DNA of 10,087 nt from Chth-196 sp044376515 (GCA_044376515.1 JBILKV010000158.1:1-10087), one strand, 5' to 3'; shown: positions 1 to 6,457, numbered from the stretch's first letter. Notes: generated from the letters alone by a model not told the origin. Numbers and translations: made by a program.

Positions 1-92
1 CTGAGTTTTCTGGATTATGAGCGATGGGAACCCCGTGAATCAACCGTTCCGCCTTGTTGAGAAAAGCGGCGCGGATTTTCGCCAAATCTGAC

Positions 93-305
93 GCCCCGCA
101 AGGGGCACTTCTCTTTCAGCCCATGGCAACGCCATGGGAAAACCGACCCCAAAAAAGAATACGCCCTGAAAGGGCACCCTCACCTGCCTGGTCCATCCCA
201 AAGCGTGGCTTCCTCATGGGGCGCCCTTTCAGGGCTTCATGGTTTTATCACGGATCAAACCCACGGCGTTGCCATGGGCTGCGAGTGGCCTCCCCCTTCG
301 GGCCG
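93..305. repeat. compound palindromic (REP-like) element with dyad axis at 199
   Basis: Several small hairpins are arranged as mirror images. Bases 117-133 are the exact reverse complement of 265-281 (17 bp), and 163-175 of 223-235 (13 bp); both pairs centre on base 199. The left arms are themselves hairpins: CCATGGC-AAC-GCCATGG at 121-137 and GCCCT-GAA-AGGGC at 163-175. The right copy near 262-278 has one mismatch in its stem. An outer hairpin GCCCC-GCAA-GGGGC at 93-106 has a degraded partner at 292-305. Elements of the type 'gccctttcagggc' plus 'gcgttgcc' are, from general knowledge, scattered through intergenic DNA of Verrucomicrobiota and Planctomycetota genomes. That match to a dispersed family is from memory. 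No transposase is present, so it would be non-autonomous. Confidence 0.75.
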
Positions 306-482
306 GAAACACTCCGGTTAGCATTGAGCGTTGGTGTCAGAGGGATGGTCCCCGCGGCGCCGACCAAGGCCAAAGATGGGCAGAAACAACCTTCGTACCC
401 ACTGAAACCAGCGAAGCGCTTGCACACCTCAAGGAACAGTCGAAACAGTCGGAAACACCGCTCCCCCAACCACAACGGAGCA

Positions 483-498
483 ACCCGCGGACGCGGGT
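483..498 (-). terminator. possible hairpin just after the TPR gene
   Basis: A 6-bp stem (ACCCGC/GCGGGT) with loop GGAC lies 11 bases after the stop codon of the TPR gene, where a terminator of the minus-strand operon is expected. No T-run follows it on the minus strand, so it is not a classical intrinsic terminator. It may only protect the 3' end or be chance in GC-rich DNA. Confidence 0.25.
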
Positions 499-509
499 GG
501 AGGGCATCC

Positions 510-3074
510 TCACTTCAGGGCCCGTTCGCGGGCGTATTCGGGATAGCGGCTCTGCAACCGGTTGAGCACGTTTTGCGACTCCCGGGCTTTTCCCGCGGTG
601 CGGTACGCTTGGAACGCCTTCTCCATGGCCGGCGCGGCGAGCTGGTCCTCGTCGAAGGCGATCGAGACGCTCTCGTAGATTTTCGCCGCGGCCTCCCACT
701 CTTTTTGGGACGCGAGGATATCCCCGGCCACCAGGCGGGCTTCGCCGTTGAGCATGCCTTCCGGCTGGAGCCGCAACACCTCGTCGACCGTCTGCTGCGC
801 GGCGGCGCTCTTCTCAAGCGCCAGTTCCGACCTGGCGCGCACCAGCAACCCCCGCGCTTTCAGGGCTGGATGGGACACCAGCCCGAGGTACGCCGCTGCC
901 GCCTCAATCGCCTCAGGGTGTTTGCCCACCGCGTTGCGGGCGGTCGCAAGTTGGAGCCAGTCGTTCTCCGTGACCTCTTCGCCCGCGCAGAGCAGCGACA
1001 GCACCGGCTCCGCCTTGGGAGACGTCTTCGCATCGAGGTAAACCTGCGCGCACCAGCGCAGAAGATCGGGCGTGACCTTGTTTTTGCCCCGGGGCAGGTA
1101 CTGCTGCACCCTGTTCCAGAAGTCGTCCGGATCGTTGAGGTTGTAGGCGCAGTACACCAGTCTGAGGCTGTCCGACTCAAAGTAGTCGGCATTCCCGTCC
1201 CGGGCCTTTTCCAGGTGCGTCCCGGCCTTTTTGTAGTCCTTTGCCTCGAAATAACTGCGTCCGATCCAGTGGTGCGCCTCCGCGGCGTCCTTGGTCTCAG
1301 GATACTCCTTGAGCAGTTGTTCAAACCGCTGGGCCATCCCGGGGTTGTCGTTCTGTTCCCCGCGGAGCAGGGCCCATTGCTTGAGGGCCGTCTCGCGGTC
1401 GGGCGAATCGGGGAACCGTTTGGCGAGTGTCTCGTAACCCTTTTCCGCCTCCCCGTATCGCTTGAGTTTTCGAAGGCTCTCGGCCCTCCAGAACAGCGCG
1501 GTCGCGGCGAGCGGGTAGTTGGGCGCGGCAGCCATCAGCTCGCTGGTCGCCACGACGGTGGCCTCGGCGTCGCCGGTGCGGACGTTGCATTCCGCCCACC
1601 GCATCAGTGCGTCGTTCCTGCGCTCGGGCTTGAGTTCCTTGGACTTCACCACCTGCGCGTATGCGCCGCCGGCTCCGGTGTAGTCCGCCTTCAGCCGCAG
1701 CCACTCTGCCTTCATCAGCAGCGCGTTGTCCCGCTCAGGCGGCTTGGGTTTGGTGCCGAGGAAGGCCTCGATCTCCTGCGCCAGATCCTTCCGCTCCAGA
1801 TTGTAGTAACACACCAGCCGGTCGTAGCGGGCGGAGGCGGCCGAGGCCGACTCCGGCGCTCCCTCGACGACCCTCGTGTAGAAGTCTGCCGCCTCGGTGT
1901 ACTGTTTGAGCGATTTGTGGGCGTTGGCCGCCAGCAGCTGTAACTCGGGCAACTGCGCCGCCTCGACCGCTGCCGCCGCGGCCGGATAAGTCGCAATGAT
2001 TTTCTCCTGGTCTCCAAGGGCGACATGCGCCTTGAACACCCCAAGATGGAGCACCTTGTGCCACTGGGCGATTTCGCTCGAGGCGAGCGCACTCTCCAGG
2101 GCCTTGAGCGCCTTCCGGGGTTCGTTCGCCTCCAGCAGCAGCAGCGCCGATCGGGCCGTGGATTCCGCCCGGATTTCCGCGGAGCCAGCCTCGCCGGCGA
2201 GCTTTTCAAAGCGCGCCAACGCCTCGCCGGGCCGTCCGGCATCCTGCAGCAGAAGTCCCAGTTGAAACCGGCTCGAATCCCGGAACGGATGCGCCTCGGG
2301 AGCGTCCGCCAGTGCTTGGTAGAGGGCGCGCGCCTCCGGTTTGCGTCCCAATTCCTGGTAGCTGCGCGCGGAAAAATACTGGGCGCTCTGCCGCGCCTTG
2401 GCATCCGGGAGCAGTTGGGAGGCCAGCTTGAAATGGGCGGCCGCCTCCGTGAATTCACGGTCCTTGAACTCAAACTCCGCGAGCCGGTAGGCCGCCCCTC
2501 CTCCGATCGGCCCCGGCTGCGGGAGGGCCGCAAGCTTTGACCAGTACAGCCTGGCGGAATTGGTGCTCCCCATCTTGAGGTAGCATTCCGCCAGCCGGTA
2601 CAGGGCCGCCGCCGTTTCCGGCGAGCGCGGAAAATCAGACAGGAAACGCTGGTATTCTGGAATGGCGCCGTCCCACTGCTGACGACTGTAGAGGGCGTCG
2701 GCGAGCCCCAGCTGCTGTTGTTCGGCGTTGGCGGCCGGGCTCCCTGAACCGCCCGCCGCAGGCAGCTGCGGCTGAAGCGCGGGCACCTCCATCCGGCCGG
2801 AACTGTCCCCACGGACTCCTCCCGGTGCACCGCCCCTCGGCGACGTGGGCTGGGGCTGGGCGGGAGGCGTGGGCGTGGGCGTGGGCGTGGGCGTGGGCTC
2901 CGGAGCGGGCGTGGGAGCGGGCGTGGGAGGCTGGACGGGGACGACTTTCCTTACGGGCTCGGCCTTGGGCACCACCGGCACGACCCGTGGCGGATTTTCC
3001 GCCGCCACGCGCACGGGAGCCAGCGCACCCGCGGCAGCCAGCAGGACCAAACCGCATGCCGCACCCCTGTTCAT
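510..3074 (-). CDS. secreted TPR-repeat protein with Pro/Thr-rich spacer (ExbBD partner)
   Basis: This 854-residue protein probably acts in the periplasm as a scaffold working with the ExbB/ExbD-like channel encoded just upstream. Residues 1-25 look like a Sec signal peptide (MNR, an Ala/Leu core, then VAA before ENPP); there is no lipobox cysteine. Residues 30-80 are Pro-rich, with tandem PT and AP pairs at about 51-71. From about residue 120 to the end the sequence is TPR-like helical repeats, for example LADALYSRQQWDGAIPEYQRF at 124, ALYRLAECYLKMGS at 157 and AAYRLAEFEFKDREFTEAAA at 195. Repeats of this type continue nearly to the C-terminus and resemble CpoB/YbgF and BamD-like proteins. 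The frame is open to 3650, but the ATG at 3074 is chosen because it gives the signal peptide and overlaps the exbD stop as ATGA. A weak AAAGG precedes it. The exact function is unknown; the link to ExbBD rests on gene order. Confidence 0.85.
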   Translation of the reverse strand: MNRGAACGLVLLAAAGALAPVRVAAENPPRVVPVVPKAEPVRKVVPVQPPTPAPTPAPEPTPTPTPTPTPPAQPQPTSPRGGAPGGVRGDSSGRMEVPALQPQLPAAGGSGSPAANAEQQQLGLADALYSRQQWDGAIPEYQRFLSDFPRSPETAAALYRLAECYLKMGSTNSARLYWSKLAALPQPGPIGGGAAYRLAEFEFKDREFTEAAAHFKLASQLLPDAKARQSAQYFSARSYQELGRKPEARALYQALADAPEAHPFRDSSRFQLGLLLQDAGRPGEALARFEKLAGEAGSAEIRAESTARSALLLLEANEPRKALKALESALASSEIAQWHKVLHLGVFKAHVALGDQEKIIATYPAAAAAVEAAQLPELQLLAANAHKSLKQYTEAADFYTRVVEGAPESASAASARYDRLVCYYNLERKDLAQEIEAFLGTKPKPPERDNALLMKAEWLRLKADYTGAGGAYAQVVKSKELKPERRNDALMRWAECNVRTGDAEATVVATSELMAAAPNYPLAATALFWRAESLRKLKRYGEAEKGYETLAKRFPDSPDRETALKQWALLRGEQNDNPGMAQRFEQLLKEYPETKDAAEAHHWIGRSYFEAKDYKKAGTHLEKARDGNADYFESDSLRLVYCAYNLNDPDDFWNRVQQYLPRGKNKVTPDLLRWCAQVYLDAKTSPKAEPVLSLLCAGEEVTENDWLQLATARNAVGKHPEAIEAAAAYLGLVSHPALKARGLLVRARSELALEKSAAAQQTVDEVLRLQPEGMLNGEARLVAGDILASQKEWEAAAKIYESVSIAFDEDQLAAPAMEKAFQAYRTAGKARESQNVLNRLQSRYPEYARERALK
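2868..2897 (+). repeat. five tandem CGTGGG hexamers, predicted G-quadruplex
   Basis: CGTGGG is repeated five times without error on the plus strand, followed by looser variants (GGAGCGGGCGTGGGAGCGGG) to about 2930. On the minus strand it encodes the Pro-Thr repeats of the TPR protein spacer. The five GGG runs with 3-base spacers fit the standard G-quadruplex pattern (four or more GGG runs, loops of 1-7). The G-rich strand is the template strand of the TPR gene. Confidence 0.85.
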
Positions 3075-3484
3075 TCCGCCTTTGAAGTGGCGAACGCAAC
3101 GTTCCATATCCCTGCCTGCCGGCAGGTGTCGAGCACCTGCACGATGTGTTCGTAGTCCGTCTTCACGTCCCCGCGCAAGATGATGGCGTAGTCCGGATAG
3201 AGGGAGGCAAGACTCTTGAGTTTCTCCTGCAGCACCTCCCGGGTGACCTGCTTGCGGTCCCACACGATGGTGCCGTCGGACTTGACGTTGAGCACGGTCT
3301 GGTTGACGACCGGATTGCTTTCCTGCGCGGCCTGCGCCGCCGGCACCCGCACGTCCAACTCGTTCTCCTTGCGCGCCATACTCCACGTGATGACAAAGAA
3401 GCACAGCAGCACCAGCAGGATGTCCACCATCGGCGCAATCTGGAACGCCACGGGTACCGGTTCGCTGCGGGAACGGAATTTCAT
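3071..3484 (-). CDS. exbD: ExbD/TolR-family proton-channel stator protein
   Basis: This 137-residue inner-membrane protein matches ExbD/TolR in size and layout: a short cytoplasmic N-terminus (MKFRSRSEPVPVAFQIAPM), one membrane helix at about 20-36, then a periplasmic domain. The helix begins with VDILLVLLCFF, placing Asp21 where the family has its essential proton-carrying aspartate. The C-terminal half has the usual β-strand pattern, with DGTIVWDRKQV at 70 and YPDYAIILRGD at 96. In the family, ExbD dimers sit inside an ExbB pentamer and transmit proton-motive force to a periplasmic partner. The frame is open upstream to 3715, but the ATG at 3484 gives the normal family N-terminus; no clear Shine-Dalgarno sequence precedes it. 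The gene lies 95 bases after the exbB-like gene, and its TGA overlaps the ATG of the TPR gene, so the two are co-translated. Whether it serves a Tol, Ton or other system cannot be told from the sequence. Confidence 0.92.
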   Translation of the reverse strand: MKFRSRSEPVPVAFQIAPMVDILLVLLCFFVITWSMARKENELDVRVPAAQAAQESNPVVNQTVLNVKSDGTIVWDRKQVTREVLQEKLKSLASLYPDYAIILRGDVKTDYEHIVQVLDTCRQAGIWNVAFATSKAE

Positions 3485-3510
3485 GAGCTTGGAAGGCTGG
3501 AGCCCGTCGG

Positions 3511-3540
3511 GAGGTGGCGGGAATCGAGGTGGCGGGAATC
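3511..3540. repeat. 15-bp perfect tandem duplication between exbB and exbD
   Basis: GAGGTGGCGGGAATC occurs twice back to back (3511-3525 and 3526-3540) in the 95-base gap between the exbB-like stop (3580) and the exbD start (3484). It lies outside both reading frames. It may be a recent slippage duplication or a spacer element in the messenger RNA. Confidence 0.9.
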
Positions 3541-3579
3541 GTCGAGCAAGGCTGTGCTGAAAAAGGGAGCGGGCGCCGG

Positions 3580-4455
3580 TTAAAATTCGTCTTCCTGACG
3601 CCCGGTCTCGCGCCGGCGCTGGTAGCTTGCGGCCAGCAGGCCGATGACATGGCTGGACGCCCCCTCGAGTTCCGAAATCAAACTCTGCACCCGGTTGCGA
3701 AACAGCGCATAACAACCCGCGGAAATGACCGCCAGCACCAGCCCGGCCGCCGTGGCAATGAGCGCCTCCGAAACCCCGCTGGCCAGCAGCACGTCCCGCG
3801 AAAGCGTGCTGCTCCCGTTCCCGATCGCCGCAAAAGAGCGGATGATCCCCATGACGGTCCCGAACAACCCCACCATCGGCGCAAGTACGCCGATGTCCGC
3901 CAGATAGGCGACCCGGTGCAGCATCGATGATGCCTGCGCGCTGCCTTCGGCCACCGCGACTTCCTTGAGACTCTCAAACGGCACCCCGGGATTCTTCGTG
4001 GCGAAATCCAGCGCGCGTTGAACCACCCGCGCCAGCGCTTCGCCGTGCCGGTTGGAAATGGCGAGCACCCCGAGGTAGTCCTTTTTGCGGATCAACACCT
4101 CCACCGTCGCGATGTACTGCCGCGACGCCACCGTGCCCCGACGGATGGTCAGGGCGAACCCCACCACCAGCATTCCAGTGAGCACCGACAACCCACCCAG
4201 CGGGATCATTGCCCATCCTCCCTTTTGGAGCATTTCCCACAGATTGATGCCGCCCGCGTCCTCTCTGGCCTCCCTGTTTTCCGCCCCGGATGCCCCGGAT
4301 CGCCCGGGTGCCCCGGGCTCCACCTGTTGCACCGCCTGCCCCTTGGAGAGCGCCTGCACGGGCTGGCCCGGTCGGGCTGGTTTGCTGGCGCCCTCTTGGG
4401 CGAAGGTAAATGCGACGCTACAAAACAGCGCCGCCAAGGTTGCAGTGGCTTTCAT
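3580..4455 (-). CDS. exbB: MotA/TolQ/ExbB-family proton channel protein with N-terminal extension
   Basis: This 291-residue inner-membrane protein is the channel partner of ExbD. Residues 1-19 look like a cleavable signal peptide ending AFTFA before QEG. Residues 20-70 are a Pro/Gly/Gln-rich periplasmic extension absent from short ExbB proteins but common in planctomycete and verrucomicrobial homologues. Three membrane segments follow: about 81-104 (WAMIPLGGLSVLTGM...), 185-208 and 229-254. The second carries the family signature APMVGLFGTVMGIIRSF (192-208). The third begins SEALIATAAGLVLAV, with Glu230 and Thr235 in the positions of the conserved polar residues of ExbB/TolQ. It is the first gene of the exbB-exbD-TPR unit. 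A 121-base gap separates it from acyP and holds direct repeats and a possible promoter. It could equally be named tolQ-like; TolQ and ExbB cannot be separated with confidence here. Confidence 0.92.
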   Translation of the reverse strand: MKATATLAALFCSVAFTFAQEGASKPARPGQPVQALSKGQAVQQVEPGAPGRSGASGAENREAREDAGGINLWEMLQKGGWAMIPLGGLSVLTGMLVVGFALTIRRGTVASRQYIATVEVLIRKKDYLGVLAISNRHGEALARVVQRALDFATKNPGVPFESLKEVAVAEGSAQASSMLHRVAYLADIGVLAPMVGLFGTVMGIIRSFAAIGNGSSTLSRDVLLASGVSEALIATAAGLVLAVISAGCYALFRNRVQSLISELEGASSHVIGLLAASYQRRRETGRQEDEF

Positions 4456-4459
4456 GTGC

Positions 4460-4473
4460 AGGGTGATGACCCT
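4460..4473 (-). promoter_or_regulatory. small hairpin in the leader just ahead of exbB
   Basis: On the minus strand AGGGT-CATC-ACCCT forms a 5-bp stem ending five bases before the exbB-like start codon. It would cover the place of a ribosome binding site, and no good Shine-Dalgarno is otherwise visible there. It could affect translation or be chance. Confidence 0.2.
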
Positions 4474-4475
4474 TC

Positions 4476-4503
4476 AGTCTAGCCAGCAAAGCCGCGGATG
4501 CAA
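4476..4503 (-). promoter_or_regulatory. possible sigma-70-like promoter for exbB-exbD-TPR
   Basis: On the minus strand TTGCAT (4503-4498) and TAGACT (4481-4476) are 16 bases apart and resemble -35 and -10 boxes. Transcription would start near 4469, just ahead of exbB. The match is partial, and promoters of this phylum are poorly defined, so this is only a candidate. Confidence 0.25.
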
Positions 4504-4516
4504 CCCCAGTGCACAA

Positions 4517-4560
4517 ATGAAGGCAAACATGAAGGCAAACTGCCCCAGACAAACGTTTGC
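4517..4560. promoter_or_regulatory. GGCAAAC direct and inverted repeats in front of exbB
   Basis: A 12-bp unit ATGAAGGCAAAC is repeated perfectly in tandem (4517-4528, 4529-4540). After ten bases comes the palindrome CAAACGTTTG (4550-4559), so the core GCAAAC appears twice direct and once inverted (GTTTGC, 4555-4560). The cluster lies in the acyP-exbB gap, directly upstream of the candidate -35 box. Such spacing fits a binding site for a transcription regulator, though no regulator gene is present in the window to pair with it. Confidence 0.45.
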
Positions 4561-4576
4561 CATGCCTCCGCGCCCC

Positions 4577-4846
4577 TCACCGAATGATTTCAAAACCCCT
4601 CGCCGCAAACACCGGCACCGCATGCCGTTCGCTTCGCTTGATGTGGGACTTCAGTTCGCTCTCAAGAACCGCCCCGAGAAACGCCTCCACCTCGGCCGCC
4701 TCCCCGCACACCTGCAGCTCCACCCGCCCGTCCGCAAGGTTGCGCACCCAGCCCGCCACCTCAAACCCGCAGGCCAGTTGCCGCACACAGTACCGGAAGC
4801 CCACCCCCTGCACCCGCCCTTCATAAAACACTTGGACCCCTGTCAT
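4577..4846 (-). CDS. acyP: acylphosphatase
   Basis: This 89-residue cytoplasmic enzyme hydrolyses acyl phosphates such as acetyl phosphate or 1,3-bisphosphoglycerate to the carboxylate and phosphate. Its length is typical of the family (about 90-100). The phosphate-binding signature GRVQGVGFR spans residues 10-18, with Arg18 in the catalytic position. The second signature GWVRNLADGRVE (32-43) carries the catalytic Asn36. The protein ends FEIIR, close to the usual aromatic-basic C-terminus. A good Shine-Dalgarno sequence, AGGAG at 4856-4852, stands five bases before the ATG and fixes this start; it is the clearest one in the window. The gene lies 122 bases from the divergent E2 gene and 121 bases upstream of the exbB-like gene, so it may be transcribed with the envelope module or on its own. 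Confidence 0.95.
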   Translation of the reverse strand: MTGVQVFYEGRVQGVGFRYCVRQLACGFEVAGWVRNLADGRVELQVCGEAAEVEAFLGAVLESELKSHIKRSERHAVPVFAARGFEIIR

Positions 4847-4968
4847 CCTCTCTCCTATAGCTCACCACCGGCGGACCGCACCCGCTAAAATAGTTTTCCC
4901 TCCCCGCGCCTTCGGCTACACCTCGGCCAGTCTCGTTCCCTCCTTCCACCTTTTAGCAATCGCCAGCC
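4847..4968. promoter_or_regulatory. divergent intergenic region between acyP and pdhC
   Basis: These 122 bases must hold promoters or leaders for both divergent genes. The acyP ribosome binding site (AGGAGAGAGG, minus strand, 4856-4847) is clear. A short AT-rich stretch, CTAAAATAGTTTT at 4885-4897, is the only obvious candidate for a -10 region, on either strand. No convincing -35 box and no Shine-Dalgarno before the E2 start were found. Confidence 0.4.
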
Positions 4969-6240
4969 ATGCCTCTTTACATCGAAATGCCAAAGCTCGC
5001 CGACACCATGACGGAGGGCACGCTCGTCAAGTGGCGCAAAAATGTGGGCGACAAGGTCTCCACTGGCGACGTCGTGGCCGAAGTCGAAACCGACAAGGCC
5101 ACCATGGAAATGGAGAGCTTCGAGGACGGCACCCTGCACGAACACCTGGTGCAGATCGGACAGAAGGTCCCCATTGGCGCCCGCATCGCCGTCCTCCTGG
5201 GCAAGGGCGAAGCCGCGCCCGCCCCCGGCACCGACCACTCCGCCGCCGCCAAACCCGCCGCAACCCCCTCCGCCGCACAGGCCTCCGCTGCCCCCTCCGG
5301 AGCCGCCGCCGCCCAGGCCCCCCGCGCCGCCACGGCCGCCGCCGCTGCAGGCGGGCGCATCAAAAGCTCCCCCTTGGCCCGCAAACTGGCCGCTGCCAGG
5401 GGCGTTGACCTCGCCTCCGTCGCCGGCACCGGCCCCGGCGGACGCATCGTTGCCAAGGACATCCAGCACGCCGCTGCGGGCGCCGCCGCCCCAAAGCCGG
5501 CCCCGGCCGCCGCCGCCGCCGCAATCCCACTGCCTGCCCCCGGCCCCGGCGACCAGTTGCTCCCCTTGAGCGGCATGCGCCGCGTCATCGCCGACCGGCT
5601 TCTCGCCAGCAAAACCCAGATCCCCCATTTCTACCTCCACGTCGAAGTCGACGCCGCGCCCCTCATGAAGATGCGCGCCGAACTCAACGCGGGCGCCGAT
5701 CCTGCCACCGGCACGAAGCTCACCGTCAATGACTTCCTCCTCAAGGCCGTCGTGAACGCCGCTGTCAAGGTCCCGGCCGTCAACGCCGCCTTTGCCGGCG
5801 ATGCCATCCTCCAGTTCGGTTCCGTCAACCTTTCGGTCGCCGTGGCCGTCGACGACGGCCTCGTCACGCCCGTGGTCCGGGACGCCCAGAAAAAGTCGCT
5901 CCGCGAAGTGAGCGAAGCCGTCAAGGACCTCGCCACCCGCGCCCGTGCCAAAAAGCTCAAGCCGGACGAATACCAGGGCGGCACGATCACCGTGTCCAAC
6001 CTCGGCGCCTACGGGGTGGAGTTCTTCGACGCGATCATCAATCCGCCCCAAGCCGTTATCGTGAGTGTGGGCGCTGTGCTCAAAAAGCCGGTGGTGGGCC
6101 CCGGGGACGCCATCATCGCCGGACAGCGCGTTGCCCTCGGGGTGAGCGCCGACCACCGCGTGGTCGACGGCGCGGTGGCGGCCCAGTACCTGGCGGAGCT
6201 CAAGCGGTTGCTGGAAAGCCCCGCCCTCCTCCTCGTCTAG
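4969..6240 (+). CDS. pdhC: dihydrolipoamide acetyltransferase (E2) of a pyruvate dehydrogenase-type complex
   Basis: This 423-residue enzyme moves the acyl group from lipoamide to CoA and forms the core of a 2-oxoacid dehydrogenase complex. It shows the full E2 layout. A single lipoyl domain spans about 2-78, with the lipoylation motif ETDKATME and Lys43. An Ala/Pro linker covers 82-128. The peripheral subunit-binding domain is at about 131-166 (SSPLARKLAAARGVD, then GTGPGGRIVAKDI). A second Ala/Pro linker leads to the catalytic domain from about 197 to the end, with the active-site motif DHRVVDG and His396. The SGMRRVIADRLLASK start of the catalytic domain and the lipoyl context are typical of pyruvate E2 proteins, but 2-oxoglutarate or branched-chain specificity cannot be excluded. 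E1 and E3 genes are not adjacent; the next gene upstream is divergent acyP. No Shine-Dalgarno is visible; the start is set by the conserved N-terminus. Confidence 0.94.
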   Translation: MPLYIEMPKLADTMTEGTLVKWRKNVGDKVSTGDVVAEVETDKATMEMESFEDGTLHEHLVQIGQKVPIGARIAVLLGKGEAAPAPGTDHSAAAKPAATPSAAQASAAPSGAAAAQAPRAATAAAAAGGRIKSSPLARKLAAARGVDLASVAGTGPGGRIVAKDIQHAAAGAAAPKPAPAAAAAAIPLPAPGPGDQLLPLSGMRRVIADRLLASKTQIPHFYLHVEVDAAPLMKMRAELNAGADPATGTKLTVNDFLLKAVVNAAVKVPAVNAAFAGDAILQFGSVNLSVAVAVDDGLVTPVVRDAQKKSLREVSEAVKDLATRARAKKLKPDEYQGGTITVSNLGAYGVEFFDAIINPPQAVIVSVGAVLKKPVVGPGDAIIAGQRVALGVSADHRVVDGAVAAQYLAELKRLLESPALLLV

Positions 6241-6457
6241 GCTTCCCCCCGCGCGCTCCGTTGGAACCTGTTGCGTCCGGTTCGCTTGAAACGGCCCCCC
6301 GGTCCCGTCTTCTGGGCGCCCCCTTCCGCACCCGGAGTCTGCCGGCTTCCCTACGGGCCGCTCTTCCACTTGCCTGCCGCGTTCGGCCGTGCAACGGTCC
6401 CGCATTGCGGCGGTGGATCCGGATTATTCCCCGGCCCGGATCCCGCCCGATAGTCCC
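6241..6457. other. intergenic gap between pdhC and the amidohydrolase gene
   Basis: These 217 bases hold no convincing gene. Just after the E2 stop, interrupted inverted repeats (CCGTT 6258-6262 with AACGG 6290-6294, enclosing GAACC 6264-6268 with GGTTC 6279-6283) could end transcription, but no T-run follows. Near the downstream gene, GGATCCGG (6415-6422) and CCGGATCC (6436-6443) form an 8-bp stem with a 13-base loop, ending 14 bases before its start codon. Confidence 0.4.

Larger units (their letters stand above)
1..509. other. non-coding region downstream of the TPR operon
   Basis: No convincing gene lies here. Open frames that cross it are low-complexity or continue antisense through the TPR gene on the other strand. 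Bases 93-305 are a structured palindromic element, listed separately. Bases 306-482 show no recognisable gene or strong repeat. In frame 1 the first 57 bases are open up to a TGA at 58-60; this could be the tail of a plus-strand gene starting outside the window, but 19 codons are too few to judge. Confidence 0.6.

Noticed and set aside
1..60. possible C-terminal tail of a plus-strand gene ending TGA at 58-60
   Set aside because: Only 19 codons, no recognisable motif, and such an open stretch is expected by chance.
54..1943. 629-codon open frame on the plus strand
   Set aside because: From about 510 onward it runs antisense to the TPR gene, is rich in Arg, Leu, Val and Gly with no domain, and its first part crosses the palindromic repeat. 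It is explained by high GC content.
3115..3140. palindrome CCTGCCGGCAGG and a competing GCAGGTG/CACCTGC stem
   Set aside because: It lies fully inside exbD and is accounted for by its codons (DTCRQAG region); no sign of a separate role.
3075..3650. upstream extension of the TPR reading frame
   Set aside because: It overlaps the whole exbD gene in another frame; the signal peptide and ATGA overlap at 3074 fix the true start.
5220..5560. GCC-rich low-complexity DNA that looks like a repeat
   Set aside because: It encodes the normal Ala/Pro linkers flanking the subunit-binding domain of the E2 protein.
4885..6405. 506-codon Gly-rich open frame on the minus strand
   Set aside because: It is antisense to the E2 gene. 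Its Gly-rich runs are the complement of the Ala/Pro linker codons (gcc repeats).
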